DNA of 64,000 nucleotides from Gordonia humi (GTDB lineage Bacteria > Actinomycetota > Actinomycetes > Mycobacteriales > Mycobacteriaceae). The notes beneath the pieces are model-generated. The model searched no databases. It saw only the letters and a list, made by a program, of their open reading frames with translations, and was not told the DNA's origin. Positions 10,009 to 19,200 of this stretch are shown here, in pieces. Each line of letters begins with the position of its first letter. Positions within the stretch are counted from its first letter, which is position 1. The position numbers and the translations under genes are program-made. The stretch lies in assembly GCF_014197435.1 (NCBI RefSeq), contig NZ_JACIFP010000001.1:4650001-4714000 (forward strand), written 5' to 3'.

Positions 10009-10829
10009 GGGCGGATCCGAGCCAGCCCGTGCACACGCGCCGTCAGGTCGAGCACCAGTTGACGCGGGGCGAGTCGTTGCAGAGCGAACACGATCGGCGC
10101 GCGATTGCCGCGTGCGTACAACGGTTTCGGCTGTTCGGCGAGGGCGGCGTCGACGACGGTCTTCGCCATCGCCGTCGCCGAGATGCCCTTGTCCTCGTTG
10201 GCGCGGGTGGCGGCCGCGAGGGTCTCGTATTCGGCGCGGTAGGGCGAGTCGTCGCCGATGTGGATGGTGCGTCGGTCGCCGATGCCGGTGGCGATGGTGC
10301 CGGGTTCGACGGTCACCACGTGGACTCCGTAGGGCGCCACTTCGCGGCGCAGAGCCATCGCGTAGCCCTTGAGCGCCGCCTTGGTGGCCGCGTAGTTGGT
10401 GCGGAAAGCGACGGGAAAGCTCGCGAGCATCGATCCCACCATGACGACGGTGCCGCGTCGCCGCTGCCGCATCCCGGGCAGCACCGCCTTGGTCAGGGCG
10501 ACGGGGCCGAACACGTTGACCGCGAAGAGATGCTCCACAGCGTCCATCGGGGTGTCCTCGAACGCGCCGGCCGCGCTCTCGCCCGCGTTGTTGATCAGAA
10601 CGTCGACCTCGCCGACCGCGGCGACGCACTCGGCCGCCGACGAGTAGTCGGCGTTGTCCAGGCGGACATACGTGACGCCCGGGACCGGGTCCTTCACGGT
10701 GTCGGGGTTGCGGCTGGTGCCGTACACGTCGTGGCCCGCAGCCACCATCTGCCGTGCGACCTCCGCGCCGATGCCGCTGCTTGCGCCGGTCACCAGCACG
10801 GTGAGCGCGCCCGATTTCTGTGCAGTCAT
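10005..10829 (-). CDS. Short-chain dehydrogenase/reductase coupled to cobF
   Basis: Classical SDR of 274 residues. Cofactor motif TGASSGIGAEV, NNAGES in the middle, catalytic Ser in MVGSMLAS, and active-site pair YAATKAA. The C-terminal extension of about 60 residues resembles the SDR subgroup often annotated as ketoreductases acting on lipids. The start is ATG at 10827-10829, directly preceded by a -10-like TACCGT seven bases upstream (10837-10842), so the message is probably leaderless. It runs into cobF with a four-base overlap. Whether it has any role in cobalamin metabolism is unknown. Confidence 0.88.
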   Translation of the reverse strand: MTAQKSGALTVLVTGASSGIGAEVARQMVAAGHDVYGTSRNPDTVKDPVPGVTYVRLDNADYSSAAECVAAVGEVDVLINNAGESAAGAFEDTPMDAVEHLFAVNVFGPVALTKAVLPGMRQRRRGTVVMVGSMLASFPVAFRTNYAATKAALKGYAMALRREVAPYGVHVVTVEPGTIATGIGDRRTIHIGDDSPYRAEYETLAAATRANEDKGISATAMAKTVVDAALAEQPKPLYARGNRAPIVFALQRLAPRQLVLDLTARVHGLARIRP

Positions 10830-10836
10830 GGTGTAC

Positions 10837-10842
10837 ACGGTA
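10837..10842 (-). promoter_or_regulatory. -10 element of a leaderless promoter for the SDR-cobF pair
   Basis: TACCGT (TANNNT type) on the minus strand lies seven bases before the SDR ATG. This is the spacing expected when transcription starts at or next to the start codon. No Shine-Dalgarno sequence fits in between. The same hexamer at the same distance occurs before the MerR and RecQ-like genes in this window. Confidence 0.5.
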
Positions 10843-10932
10843 GTGCGCGCGAGCGGCACGGCGTCGAGCACCGGCCAGTTCATCGTCAAGGACAGCACGC
10901 GCATCGCCGATGCCGAGAAACCGGTCGCCGTC

Positions 10933-11008
10933 GAGGTATCCGCGGCTTAGCCCGACTTTCGCGGCATTCCCGAATGCCGCGAAAGTCCCTGCCTGCCGCG
11001 GATATCTC
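10933..11008. repeat. Nested inverted repeat (putative terminator or REP-like hairpin)
   Basis: The inner arms, 10954-10968 and 10973-10987, are perfect 15-base complements (GACTTTCGCGGCATT and its reverse) around a four-base loop. The outer arms, 10933-10946 and 10995-11008, match at 13 of 14 positions. The outer segments flank the inner hairpin almost symmetrically, giving a long cruciform-capable element. It lies just past the 3' end of the minus-strand tRNA-Arg and upstream of the SDR promoter. There is no T tract, so a terminator without a U tail, or a processed element, is the likely role. Confidence 0.75.
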
Positions 11009-11026
11009 GGCGAACGCCGCGAATCG

Positions 11027-11103
11027 TGGTGCTCCCGGCAGGATTCGAACCTGCGACACCCGCTTTAGGAGAGCGGTGCTCTATCCCCTGAGCTACGAGA
11101 GCG
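11027..11103 (-). tRNA. tRNA-Arg (anticodon CCT)
   Basis: Full cloverleaf on the minus strand. The acceptor stem GCTCTCG pairs with CGGGAGC (one G-T pair). The D arm contains AGCTCAGGGGATAGAGC. The anticodon stem CCGCT/AGCGG encloses loop CTCCTAA with anticodon CCT, reading AGG. The T arm is the standard GCAGGTTCGAATCCTGC. The discriminator A is followed by an encoded CCA at 11029-11027. AGG is a rare arginine codon in high-GC actinobacteria. Confidence 0.95.
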
Positions 11104-11268
11104 GGGACCGGCCGTCACGGCATACGACGGCGCGCAGCGCCGTCCGGTCACATCGGCAGCCTTGCTGGGGACTCGGCGGCCGACGGGTAGTGAGTCTACG
11201 TCAGGTGTCGCGCGCACCGTGCAACACCTCACCCGGCCGGCCGCGGAGAACGGTGCGTGCTGCGCGGG

Positions 11269-14200
11269 TCAGGTGATCGGCGGGCTCGACGGGTCGGCAT
11301 CCCATCGCGCGAGCACGGCCGCGAGGACGTCCGGCGGACAGTCCGGCGACGACGTGTGGGCGACGACGCTTCCGTCGTCGGCGACCACGACGGTCACCGG
11401 ATGTGCGGTGTCCCACCGTTCGTCGAACATCACCGCGACGTCGGCGGGACGCTCCTCGGACAGGCTTCGTCGCCCCTCACGCGAGCCCCACGCCGTCGCG
11501 ACCGCCGCGTGCCTCCGGTCCAGTTGGTCGGCACCGCCGGCGTCCAGGTCGTCTGCGGGAACCAGATCGGTCAGCGGTCCGAGAACCGACGTCTCGACAT
11601 CGGGCCGCCACTCGACGTCCAGCGAAGGACGCACGCCGGTCACCGCGACGAAGGCCGCTGCGAGCGCTCGGGCCGCCGCGGCCCGGTCGCCGGAGTACGA
11701 CGACAGCCGGCCCGCGACCTCTGTCCGCGACCCACCGTCGCTCGACCACACGTGTGTCCGCCCGGCAGGGACCCCATCGCTGCCTTCGACCGCGGCGCCA
11801 CCGATCTCCGGGCGATCGCCGTCGGAGATCAGCAGTGCGGCGACCTTCCGGGCCGACACGGTGTCCAGGACGAAGGGCGAGGCGCGGACGGTCAGCGTCG
11901 CCGCCGCTCGGTCGACGACGACCGCGGTGCCCGCGCCGTCGTCGGTATCGGTGTCGGGTTCGATGACAGGTACGGCGCAGCCCTCGGACTGCGCGATCCG
12001 TATCCGCCCGCGCCGCGAGACCGACACCGTCCGCCGCAGCGCGGGCACATCGCGCGCGAACCGCCCGACCCGCTCCCGCAGAGCGCTCACATCCACCTCG
12101 GCCGGACAGGCGACGGTGCCCCGGATCGGTGGAGAGCCACCGGTGAACCAGCGCGACGACGGTGCCGACGACACCGCGGTCACCGACCCCTCGCCGGCCG
12201 GCCTGCGCGACCCGGCGAATCGGTCGACGAGCGCACCGACCGTGCGGAGTTCGAACACGTCGGCGGCGGTGAAGGCGAAGCCCTCCTCGCGCGCCCGTCT
12301 GCTCAGTTCCACCAGGTGCATGCTGTTGGCGCCGCACGCGAACAGGTCGGCGTCGACACCGACGTCGTCCACGCCGAGGATCTGCGCGGCCAGATCGGCG
12401 ACGGTGCGGTGCGCCGCTCCGACGGGCTCGCTGCGCTGCTCGTGCGGGATCGCCGCGCGCAGGGCGCCGTAGTCGACCTTTCCGCTCGGCAGCGTCGGCA
12501 GCCGGTCCAGGCGTCGGACGTCGGCGACGGCCACCCCCGGCGGCAACGACGACGACGCTCCGCGCACGGTGGTCAGACGGTCGAACGGTTCGGTGGCCTC
12601 GACCAGACCGACGAGCGTATCGACACCGGCGTCCGTAGACGCGACGACGACCGCGGCCGCCGCCACCCCCGGCATCGACAGGAGTGCGCTCTCGGCCTCG
12701 GCCCGCTCGAGCCGCACGCCGTTGATCTTCATCCGACCGTCCGGACGTCCGAGGATCGCGAGATCGCCCGTCTCGGTGACCCGCCCCCGATCGCCGGTGC
12801 AGAACATCCGCTCCCCCGGCCGCTGCGGATCGGCGACGAACGCCCGCGCGGTGGCGGCGGGGTCGTCCAGATAGCCGTGGGCGAGCGACGGCCCCGCGAC
12901 GTACACGACGCCGACGACCCCCGCGCGCACCGGTCGCAGCCGGCCGTCGAGGACCCTGACCCCACTGTCCGACAGGCGACCGACCGTGGGGCCGCCCGGG
13001 TCTCCGACCGGACCCTCGACGACGTCCCCGGCCAGTTCCGCGCACCCGTACGAATTGCGGACCTCGACACCGGTCGCCGTCAACGCCGCCGTCACCTCGT
13101 GCGGCGGCCGCGCGCCGGTGAGCACGATGCGTTCCAGTCGTGCGACGGCGTCCGGCGTCTGCCGGATCAGGCTGTCCCACACGGTCGGCACCGCCATCAG
13201 ATGCCGGCACGACGCCGCGTCCATCGCCGCCGCGAGGCCGCGGGGATCGGCGCGGTCGGGGGCGTCGACCAGGTGCAGACCGATGCCCGCGCACAGGGCG
13301 TCGACCACCTCGGTGACGCCGTCGACGAAGTTCATCGAACTCTTCGCCAGCCGGATCTCGCCCGGCTCGACGGGCCAGTGTCGCGCCGCCCATCGCACGC
13401 GGGCGGCGAGCGCCCGATGACTGACCGGGATCACTTTGGGCGCACCGGTGCTGCCCGACGTGGTGCCCAGGTAGGCGACCGATTCGGGGTGCGGTCGGCG
13501 GCCGCGGCCACCGTCGGAGCCCTCTCCGGCCGCGCGAATCCGCTCGATGGGCCCGCCCGCGGCATCCAGGACCTCCGCGCCCGCGTCGTCGATCACGGCG
13601 GCTCGCGCCCCGGTCGCCGCGAGCACCCGTCCGATACCGTCCACCGGATAGGTCGTGTCGACGGGCACCGCGGCCATGCCCGCCTCCCAGATCGCGAGCA
13701 GGGCGACCACCCGGTCGGCGCCGTCACACAGGATCGCGATCGGTGTCTGCGGCCGCCACCGCGCGAGCAGGCGGTCGGCCAGCGAGTCGACGGCGACGCC
13801 GAGCCCGCGGTAGTCGACCTCCGTCGGCGCGGCCGAACCCGTCAGCGCGGTGGCCTCCGGACGGCCTGCGATCCGGTCCCGGATCATCTCGACGACGGTG
13901 GCGTCCCCGCCCGCCGCGGGCTCGGCGGGCAGGGGCCCGGCCACCGCGGCGTCGACGGTCGGGTCGGCGCCCGCGCACACGGTCTCGACAAGCTCCGCGG
14001 TCAACCGTGCGACAGCGCGGGCGGTCGACGGATGCACCACGGCGAGAAGATGATCGACCTCGACCGTCGGGGCCACGCCCGGCGCACCGAGATCGACGGT
14101 CACGCTCAGACCGAATTGGCTGGTGTCCGTGGACACCGGCTCGCTGACGACCGACAACGGCGACGGCGTCGCGACCCGGCCCGGATTGGTCCGCACCGCG

Positions 14201-15261
14201 ATCATGAGCGTGGCAGCATCACGCGGTCCGCTGCGGGCCGCGAGCTGGTCGAAGTCGACGTCGCGGAACTCCAGTGCGCGGTATCCAGCCCGGGTCGCGG
14301 CGCCGATCGCCTCCGACAGAGTGCCCGCCGGATCCACCGTCACCGGGACGGGCACCAGATTTCCGAAGTAGCCGACCGTGGAGTCGGTGCCGTCGCGGTG
14401 CACCACGGGGGTCACCACGGGTGGACGCCTCGCGCCGGTCACGGCATGGACGGCCACCGTGCCGAGCGCCAGGACCAGGGAGAACACCGATCCGCCCGAG
14501 CGACGGGCCGCGGCGTCGAGCGCCGCGGCGTCCGCCCCGATCTCGGCGCGCACCCGGGCGCCCGCCCCGCGCCCGGACGAGGCGCCGCCCGCCGGACCGA
14601 AGTCGAGGTCGTCACGAGGTTCGTCGCCGGCCGCGGCCGCGGCTGCTGCAGCGATCCGCTCGGCGCTCGCGACCGGCCTCGACCGTCGTGCACGGCGCTG
14701 CGGCGGCGTCCCCTCGTACGCCCGCAGGATCACGGTCACGAGCACCTCCCACGACCGGTCGTCGACCGCGATGTGGTGCGCGACGAATGCGACGGCCGCA
14801 CCCCCGTCGGCGGTGTCGACGACCTGTGCGCGCCAGGGCGCTTCGCGGCCCAGGTCGAACGGTGTCGACGCGAGGTCGCGGGTCCGTCGACGCACCGCCT
14901 CACGATCGCCGACGACGACGTCGACGCGCGGCGCCGCATCGGTCTCGACCCAGCGCGGCTCATCCGCGTCGCCGCCGATCACACTGCGCAGGACCGGTTC
15001 GGCGCCCGTCGCGGCGCGGACGGCGTCGGCGAGCCGGGCGGCGTCGACACCGTCGTCGGCGGTGAACCACCAGATGATCCCAATGTTGTGCGAGACGTCG
15101 TCCGGATCGATCCGGGCCAGCGTCCACAGGCGACGTTCACCCGCGTCGAGCCGTTCGGCGTCGACCGCGATGGCCGGCTCCGCCGCGCCGGAGTCCGGCG
15201 GGTGCAGCCCGCGCGCGGCGAGCCGCGACGCGAGCGCACTCGCGAATGCCGCCGATCGCAT
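11269..15261 (-). CDS. Non-ribosomal peptide synthetase, C-A-T plus degenerate epimerase-like domain
   Basis: Last gene of the siderophore operon, 1330 residues. Domains in order: condensation (about 30-430, active site AHHIAVDD at 161-168); adenylation (about 455-940, TSGSTGAPK, A5 NSYGCAE, A8-like GRPDGRMKINGVR, A10 PSGKVD); carrier (about 945-1015, ACGANS, attachment Ser near 980); then about 300 residues resembling the E/C fold. In that last domain the expected HHxxxDG site reads SPFVLDT (1128-1134), so it should be inactive as an epimerase. The A4 stretch reads NFVDGVTE, so Asp is shifted one position from its usual place. The ATG overlaps the stop of the binding-protein gene by one base. 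There is no thioesterase. The substrate is not assigned. Confidence 0.9.
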   Translation of the reverse strand: MRSAAFASALASRLAARGLHPPDSGAAEPAIAVDAERLDAGERRLWTLARIDPDDVSHNIGIIWWFTADDGVDAARLADAVRAATGAEPVLRSVIGGDADEPRWVETDAAPRVDVVVGDREAVRRRTRDLASTPFDLGREAPWRAQVVDTADGGAAVAFVAHHIAVDDRSWEVLVTVILRAYEGTPPQRRARRSRPVASAERIAAAAAAAAGDEPRDDLDFGPAGGASSGRGAGARVRAEIGADAAALDAAARRSGGSVFSLVLALGTVAVHAVTGARRPPVVTPVVHRDGTDSTVGYFGNLVPVPVTVDPAGTLSEAIGAATRAGYRALEFRDVDFDQLAARSGPRDAATLMIAVRTNPGRVATPSPLSVVSEPVSTDTSQFGLSVTVDLGAPGVAPTVEVDHLLAVVHPSTARAVARLTAELVETVCAGADPTVDAAVAGPLPAEPAAGGDATVVEMIRDRIAGRPEATALTGSAAPTEVDYRGLGVAVDSLADRLLARWRPQTPIAILCDGADRVVALLAIWEAGMAAVPVDTTYPVDGIGRVLAATGARAAVIDDAGAEVLDAAGGPIERIRAAGEGSDGGRGRRPHPESVAYLGTTSGSTGAPKVIPVSHRALAARVRWAARHWPVEPGEIRLAKSSMNFVDGVTEVVDALCAGIGLHLVDAPDRADPRGLAAAMDAASCRHLMAVPTVWDSLIRQTPDAVARLERIVLTGARPPHEVTAALTATGVEVRNSYGCAELAGDVVEGPVGDPGGPTVGRLSDSGVRVLDGRLRPVRAGVVGVVYVAGPSLAHGYLDDPAATARAFVADPQRPGERMFCTGDRGRVTETGDLAILGRPDGRMKINGVRLERAEAESALLSMPGVAAAAVVVASTDAGVDTLVGLVEATEPFDRLTTVRGASSSLPPGVAVADVRRLDRLPTLPSGKVDYGALRAAIPHEQRSEPVGAAHRTVADLAAQILGVDDVGVDADLFACGANSMHLVELSRRAREEGFAFTAADVFELRTVGALVDRFAGSRRPAGEGSVTAVSSAPSSRWFTGGSPPIRGTVACPAEVDVSALRERVGRFARDVPALRRTVSVSRRGRIRIAQSEGCAVPVIEPDTDTDDGAGTAVVVDRAAATLTVRASPFVLDTVSARKVAALLISDGDRPEIGGAAVEGSDGVPAGRTHVWSSDGGSRTEVAGRLSSYSGDRAAAARALAAAFVAVTGVRPSLDVEWRPDVETSVLGPLTDLVPADDLDAGGADQLDRRHAAVATAWGSREGRRSLSEERPADVAVMFDERWDTAHPVTVVVADDGSVVAHTSSPDCPPDVLAAVLARWDADPSSPPIT

Positions 15262-16265
15262 CAGGCGAGTGCCGGCCGCAGCTGCTCGAGCAGATACGAC
15301 GTCGACGCCGGATTCGCGGTCAACAGTGCGCCGGCGAGGTCGGTCGAGATGACCCGCAGGTGGTCACCGAACGCCGACGCGACGACCGGACGGCTCGAGA
15401 AGTCCTTGCCGCCCTCGTCGCCGGGCGTGCTCACCAACACCTTCTGCGCCGACGAGACGCGCGTGTAGTTCTCCGGGGCCAGCACGGTGAACCCGCCCTG
15501 CGTCCCCTGCGCGCCGAGTTCGGCGACCTGCGGGTCCAGGGTCATGCCGAGCGAGGCGAAGAACCGGGTCGACGGGTTCTTCTCCGAGGCCAGCAGGTAC
15601 AGCTGGTCGCCCGCGAACTGGCCGAACGCGTACGACATGCCCTTGATCTTCGGGTTCGCCGCGGTGAACTCGGTGATCTTCTTCTGCGACGAGGCGATCA
15701 GCTCGCGTGCGGCGTCCGACTTCCCGAGCGCCTGTCCGATGAGTTCGACGAGGGTCTCACCCGAGTCGGCGAACGGCTCGGTCTTGTACACGACCGTCGG
15801 TGCGATGTGCGACAGTTCGTCGTACTTGTCGATGTACGGCTGCTGTGCGGTGGTGGCGAGGATGACGTCCGGGCGGAGCGCCGCGATCGCCTCGATGTTG
15901 GGGGTCATGCTGTCCAGGCTCATCACCGACGCCGGCAGCGCCGGTGAGGTCCCCGGCCAGTTCTTGTCGGGTGCGGACGGGTTCGCGACCGCGCCGACGA
16001 CGTCCCCGCCGAGCGCCACGGCGATCTGCACGTCGCCGGAACCGACCGCGACGATGCGCTCGGGTGCGCCGGGCAACTCCGCGGTGCCCTTCGCGTGTGT
16101 CACCGAGATCGCTCCGGAACCGTCGCCGTCGCCGTCGTCGTCGGAGCTGCCGCAGGCGCTCAGCCCGGCGACGAGGAGCAGTACGGCTGCCAGCGCCCAC
16201 CATCGGACGGACAGGGGCCTCCTGGCCCGAATGCTCTCGATTCGTGTGTTTCCAGTGCGAATCAT
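15261..16265 (-). CDS. Iron-siderophore ABC transporter substrate-binding lipoprotein
   Basis: FecB/FhuD-type periplasmic binding protein of 334 residues, anchored as a lipoprotein. A hydrophobic segment ends in the lipobox LSAC (Cys near residue 38) and is followed by an acidic, Ser-rich linker ([10 protein letters not shown]). The binding fold shows [31 protein letters not shown] near the interdomain helix and a C-terminal [10 protein letters not shown]. It sits inside an NRPS operon: its ATG overlaps the upstream NRPS stop by four bases (ATGA), and its stop shares one base with the ATG of the next NRPS. Synthesis and uptake proteins would therefore be translated from one message. The membrane permease genes of the FecCD type are not present in the window. 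Confidence 0.92.
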   Translation of the reverse strand: MIRTGNTRIESIRARRPLSVRWWALAAVLLLVAGLSACGSSDDDGDGDGSGAISVTHAKGTAELPGAPERIVAVGSGDVQIAVALGGDVVGAVANPSAPDKNWPGTSPALPASVMSLDSMTPNIEAIAALRPDVILATTAQQPYIDKYDELSHIAPTVVYKTEPFADSGETLVELIGQALGKSDAARELIASSQKKITEFTAANPKIKGMSYAFGQFAGDQLYLLASEKNPSTRFFASLGMTLDPQVAELGAQGTQGGFTVLAPENYTRVSSAQKVLVSTPGDEGGKDFSSRPVVASAFGDHLRVISTDLAGALLTANPASTSYLLEQLRPALA

Positions 16266-19200
16266 TGTCGTATACCTTTCCCGGTGTCGGCGAGGAGTCG
16301 GTCCTCGCCGAAGACATGGTCGGCGAAGAAGTCCACGATCGCGGGGGCGGTGACCGCCCAGCCCTGCGCCGTGGCCATGCCGTGGTGATCGAGGTCGGTC
16401 GAGATCACCGTCAACAGGTCGCCGAGACGGTCGGCCCAGACCTGTGCGCTCCGCGCGATCAGCGCGTCGGTGACTCCGGCGGTGCCGCGGGCCTGAACGA
16501 GCAGGGTCGGGACCGCCGTGGCCCGGGGAACCGGTGCATGCATCATCCGCGAATGCCGCAGATACGACTCGCGGACTCGCTCGGCGCGCCTACGGTCGTC
16601 GTCGGCCCCGGTCCCCGACTCGTGTACGGCCACGAATTCGTCTGCGGCGGCGAGGATCTGCTCGTCGGAGGCCGGCGGCACCCCCATCTCGGAGAGGAGA
16701 TGGGAGTCGAGCAGGACGGTGCAGGCGACCCGTACGCCGCGCGTCGCGAGCGCATCGGTGAGCAGGTAGGCCAGCTGACCGCCGAACGACCAGCCGATGA
16801 GGCCGACGACGACACGCCCCCGCGCGTGGCAGACCCGGGCGATCTCGTCCGCGTGCCGGTCGAGGAGCGCATCGACCGTCGTCGACCCGGCGGTCGCGTC
16901 CGCGAGCGCCAGATCCTGCACGGCGCGGACGGTCCAGTCGTCGTCGACGTGGGCGCGGAGCCCGAAGAACGGCCGCGCGGAGCCGCCCGCGGGATGGATG
17001 CAGAAGACCAGCGGGCCGTCCGACGCGCCGCCCACGATGTCGACGACCGCGGCCGAGTCGTCCGATCGAGTCTGCGAGCCGTGTGCGAGGTCGGCCGCGG
17101 TGGCCCCGGCGTAGATCTCCCCGAGACTCACCTCCCGGCCGAGGACGGCCGACAGCCGCGCCGCCAACCGGACGGCCAGCAGCGAGTGGCCGCCCAACGC
17201 GAAGAAGTCGTCACGTCGGCCGATCTCGCTCGTATCGATGTCGAGGAGGTCGCCGAGGACGTCGACGATCTCCTGCTCGACGGTGCTCGCGGGCGGCCCG
17301 CCGCGACGGACGGCCGCGGCGACGGGTTCGGGCAGCGCCGCCCGATCGAGCTTGCCGTTCACCGTCAGCGGCAGCCGCTCCACCGGGGTGAACGACTCCG
17401 GCACCATATAGGCGGGCAGTTCGGCGCTCACGTGCTCGCGGATCGCGTCGAGATCGGCGTCCGGCGCCACCAGGTAGGCGGCCAGACGCGCGGTGCCCGC
17501 TTGGCCGGTCACCGCGACCACCGCGCAGTCGTGGACGGTGCGATGGCGTCGCAGCACATCGGCGATCTCGCCGGGTTCCACGCGGTTGCCGCGGATCTTG
17601 ACCTGATCGTCGCTGCGGCCGATGTAGTCCAGGCCGCCGTCGGCGGTGCACCGCACCAGGTCGCCGGTGCGGTACATGCGACCGCCCGCGCGGTCGAAGG
17701 GATCGGCGACGAATCGTTCGGCCGTCAGATCGGCGCGTTCGGCGTAGCCGCGGGCGGTGCCGACACCGGCGAGATACAGTTCGCCGACGGTCCCGTCGGG
17801 CACGGGTGCGAGCGCCGAGTCGAGGACCAGGGCCGTCGTGCCCGCGATCGGCCGCCCGATGCACGACCGGTCGAACTCGTGCAGATCGGCTCCCACGGCG
17901 TTGATCGTGTATTCGGTGGGACCGTAGAGGTTCGCCGCTCGCAGACCGGGCACCGTCCGGATCGCGTCCCACAGGCTCGCGGGCACGCCCTCCCCGCCCA
18001 GTGACAGGAATTCGAGCCCGGGCCACCGCTCGTCGGACCGATCGAGCAGTCCGTGTTCGACGAGCACGGTCCCGTAGCTCGGTGTGACATCGCATGCGGA
18101 GATCGCATGCGTGCGGAAGTAGTCGAGCAGGCGGCGCGGATCGCGGCGGAGGTCGTCGTCGATGATGTGCACGACCTGCCCGTGCAGCATCCAGAACAGC
18201 TGCTCCCACGACGCGTCGAACGCCAGCGACGTCGTGTGCGCCACCCGCAGCGGGTCGGCGCCGTCGGCGCGCGCGTCGAGCACCGGGTCGAAGATGTCTC
18301 GCACGTGATTCAGATACATGTTGGTGAGCCCGCGGTAGGGCACCACGACGCCCTTCGGCCGCCCCGTCGAACCCGAGGTGAAGATCACGTACGCCGTGTT
18401 GTCGAGCCACCGCTCGTGTCGGACCGCAGGTGTCTCGGGCATCGTCGTCTCGGTCCCGGTCGACGCAGAAGCGGTCAGCGCGTCGTCGACGTCCACCACG
18501 ATCGGATCGAGTCCGCTCGGAAGAAGACCGCGCAGCTCGCCGGACACCAGTACGACGGCGGGATCGGCCTCGGCGAGGATCGACGCGATCCGGTCGGGCG
18601 GGTGCTTCTCGTCGATCGGAACGTACGCCGCGTGGACGGCGAACACGCCGAACAGTGCGGCGACGGTCAGCTCGTCGCGCCGCATGAGCACGGCCACGCG
18701 CGACTCCGGCCCGACGCCCCGCCCGGACAGGATCGCGGCGAACGTGCGCGAGAGGTCGCGCAGGTCGGCGAAGGTCAGAGTGCGGCCCGCGGCGACCACC
18801 GCGGGACTCTCGCCCGCGAGGTCGGCGCGCCGCAGCAGCAGATCCCACACATCCGACGCGACGAGGTCGCCGGTCACCGGCTCACCCCGGCAGGCCTCGG
18901 GCACCGGGACTCGCGCGGCGGTGCGCAGATCGGCGCATATCGTGCCCTCGCCCGCGGCGACGGCGCCGAGCACGGCGTCGAACTCGGCCATCACGGCACC
19001 GACCCGCTCGGACGTCAGCGCCGTCCGGTGATACATGACGCGCACCCGCATCTCGTCGCCGTCGTCGACGGCGACCGTCACCGGGTAGTTCGTGGCATCG
19101 CTGAGCTCGGTGTCGCGCACCCGGATCCGGCCGCCCGCACCGAACGAGACGCCGGCACCCAGCTTGGGATGGTTCTGGTAGACGAACAGCGTGTCGAACA

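Noticed and set aside
10826..10950. Short plus-strand frame starting MVYTVVRASG, overlapping the SDR start
   Set aside because: No ribosome binding site, no conserved pattern, and it covers the SDR promoter.
11257..15468. A 1403-codon open frame on the plus strand opposite the C-A-T NRPS gene
   Set aside because: It mirrors the NRPS codons (high GC at third positions keeps the antisense frame open), is Arg/Pro/Gly-rich and shows no domain motifs.
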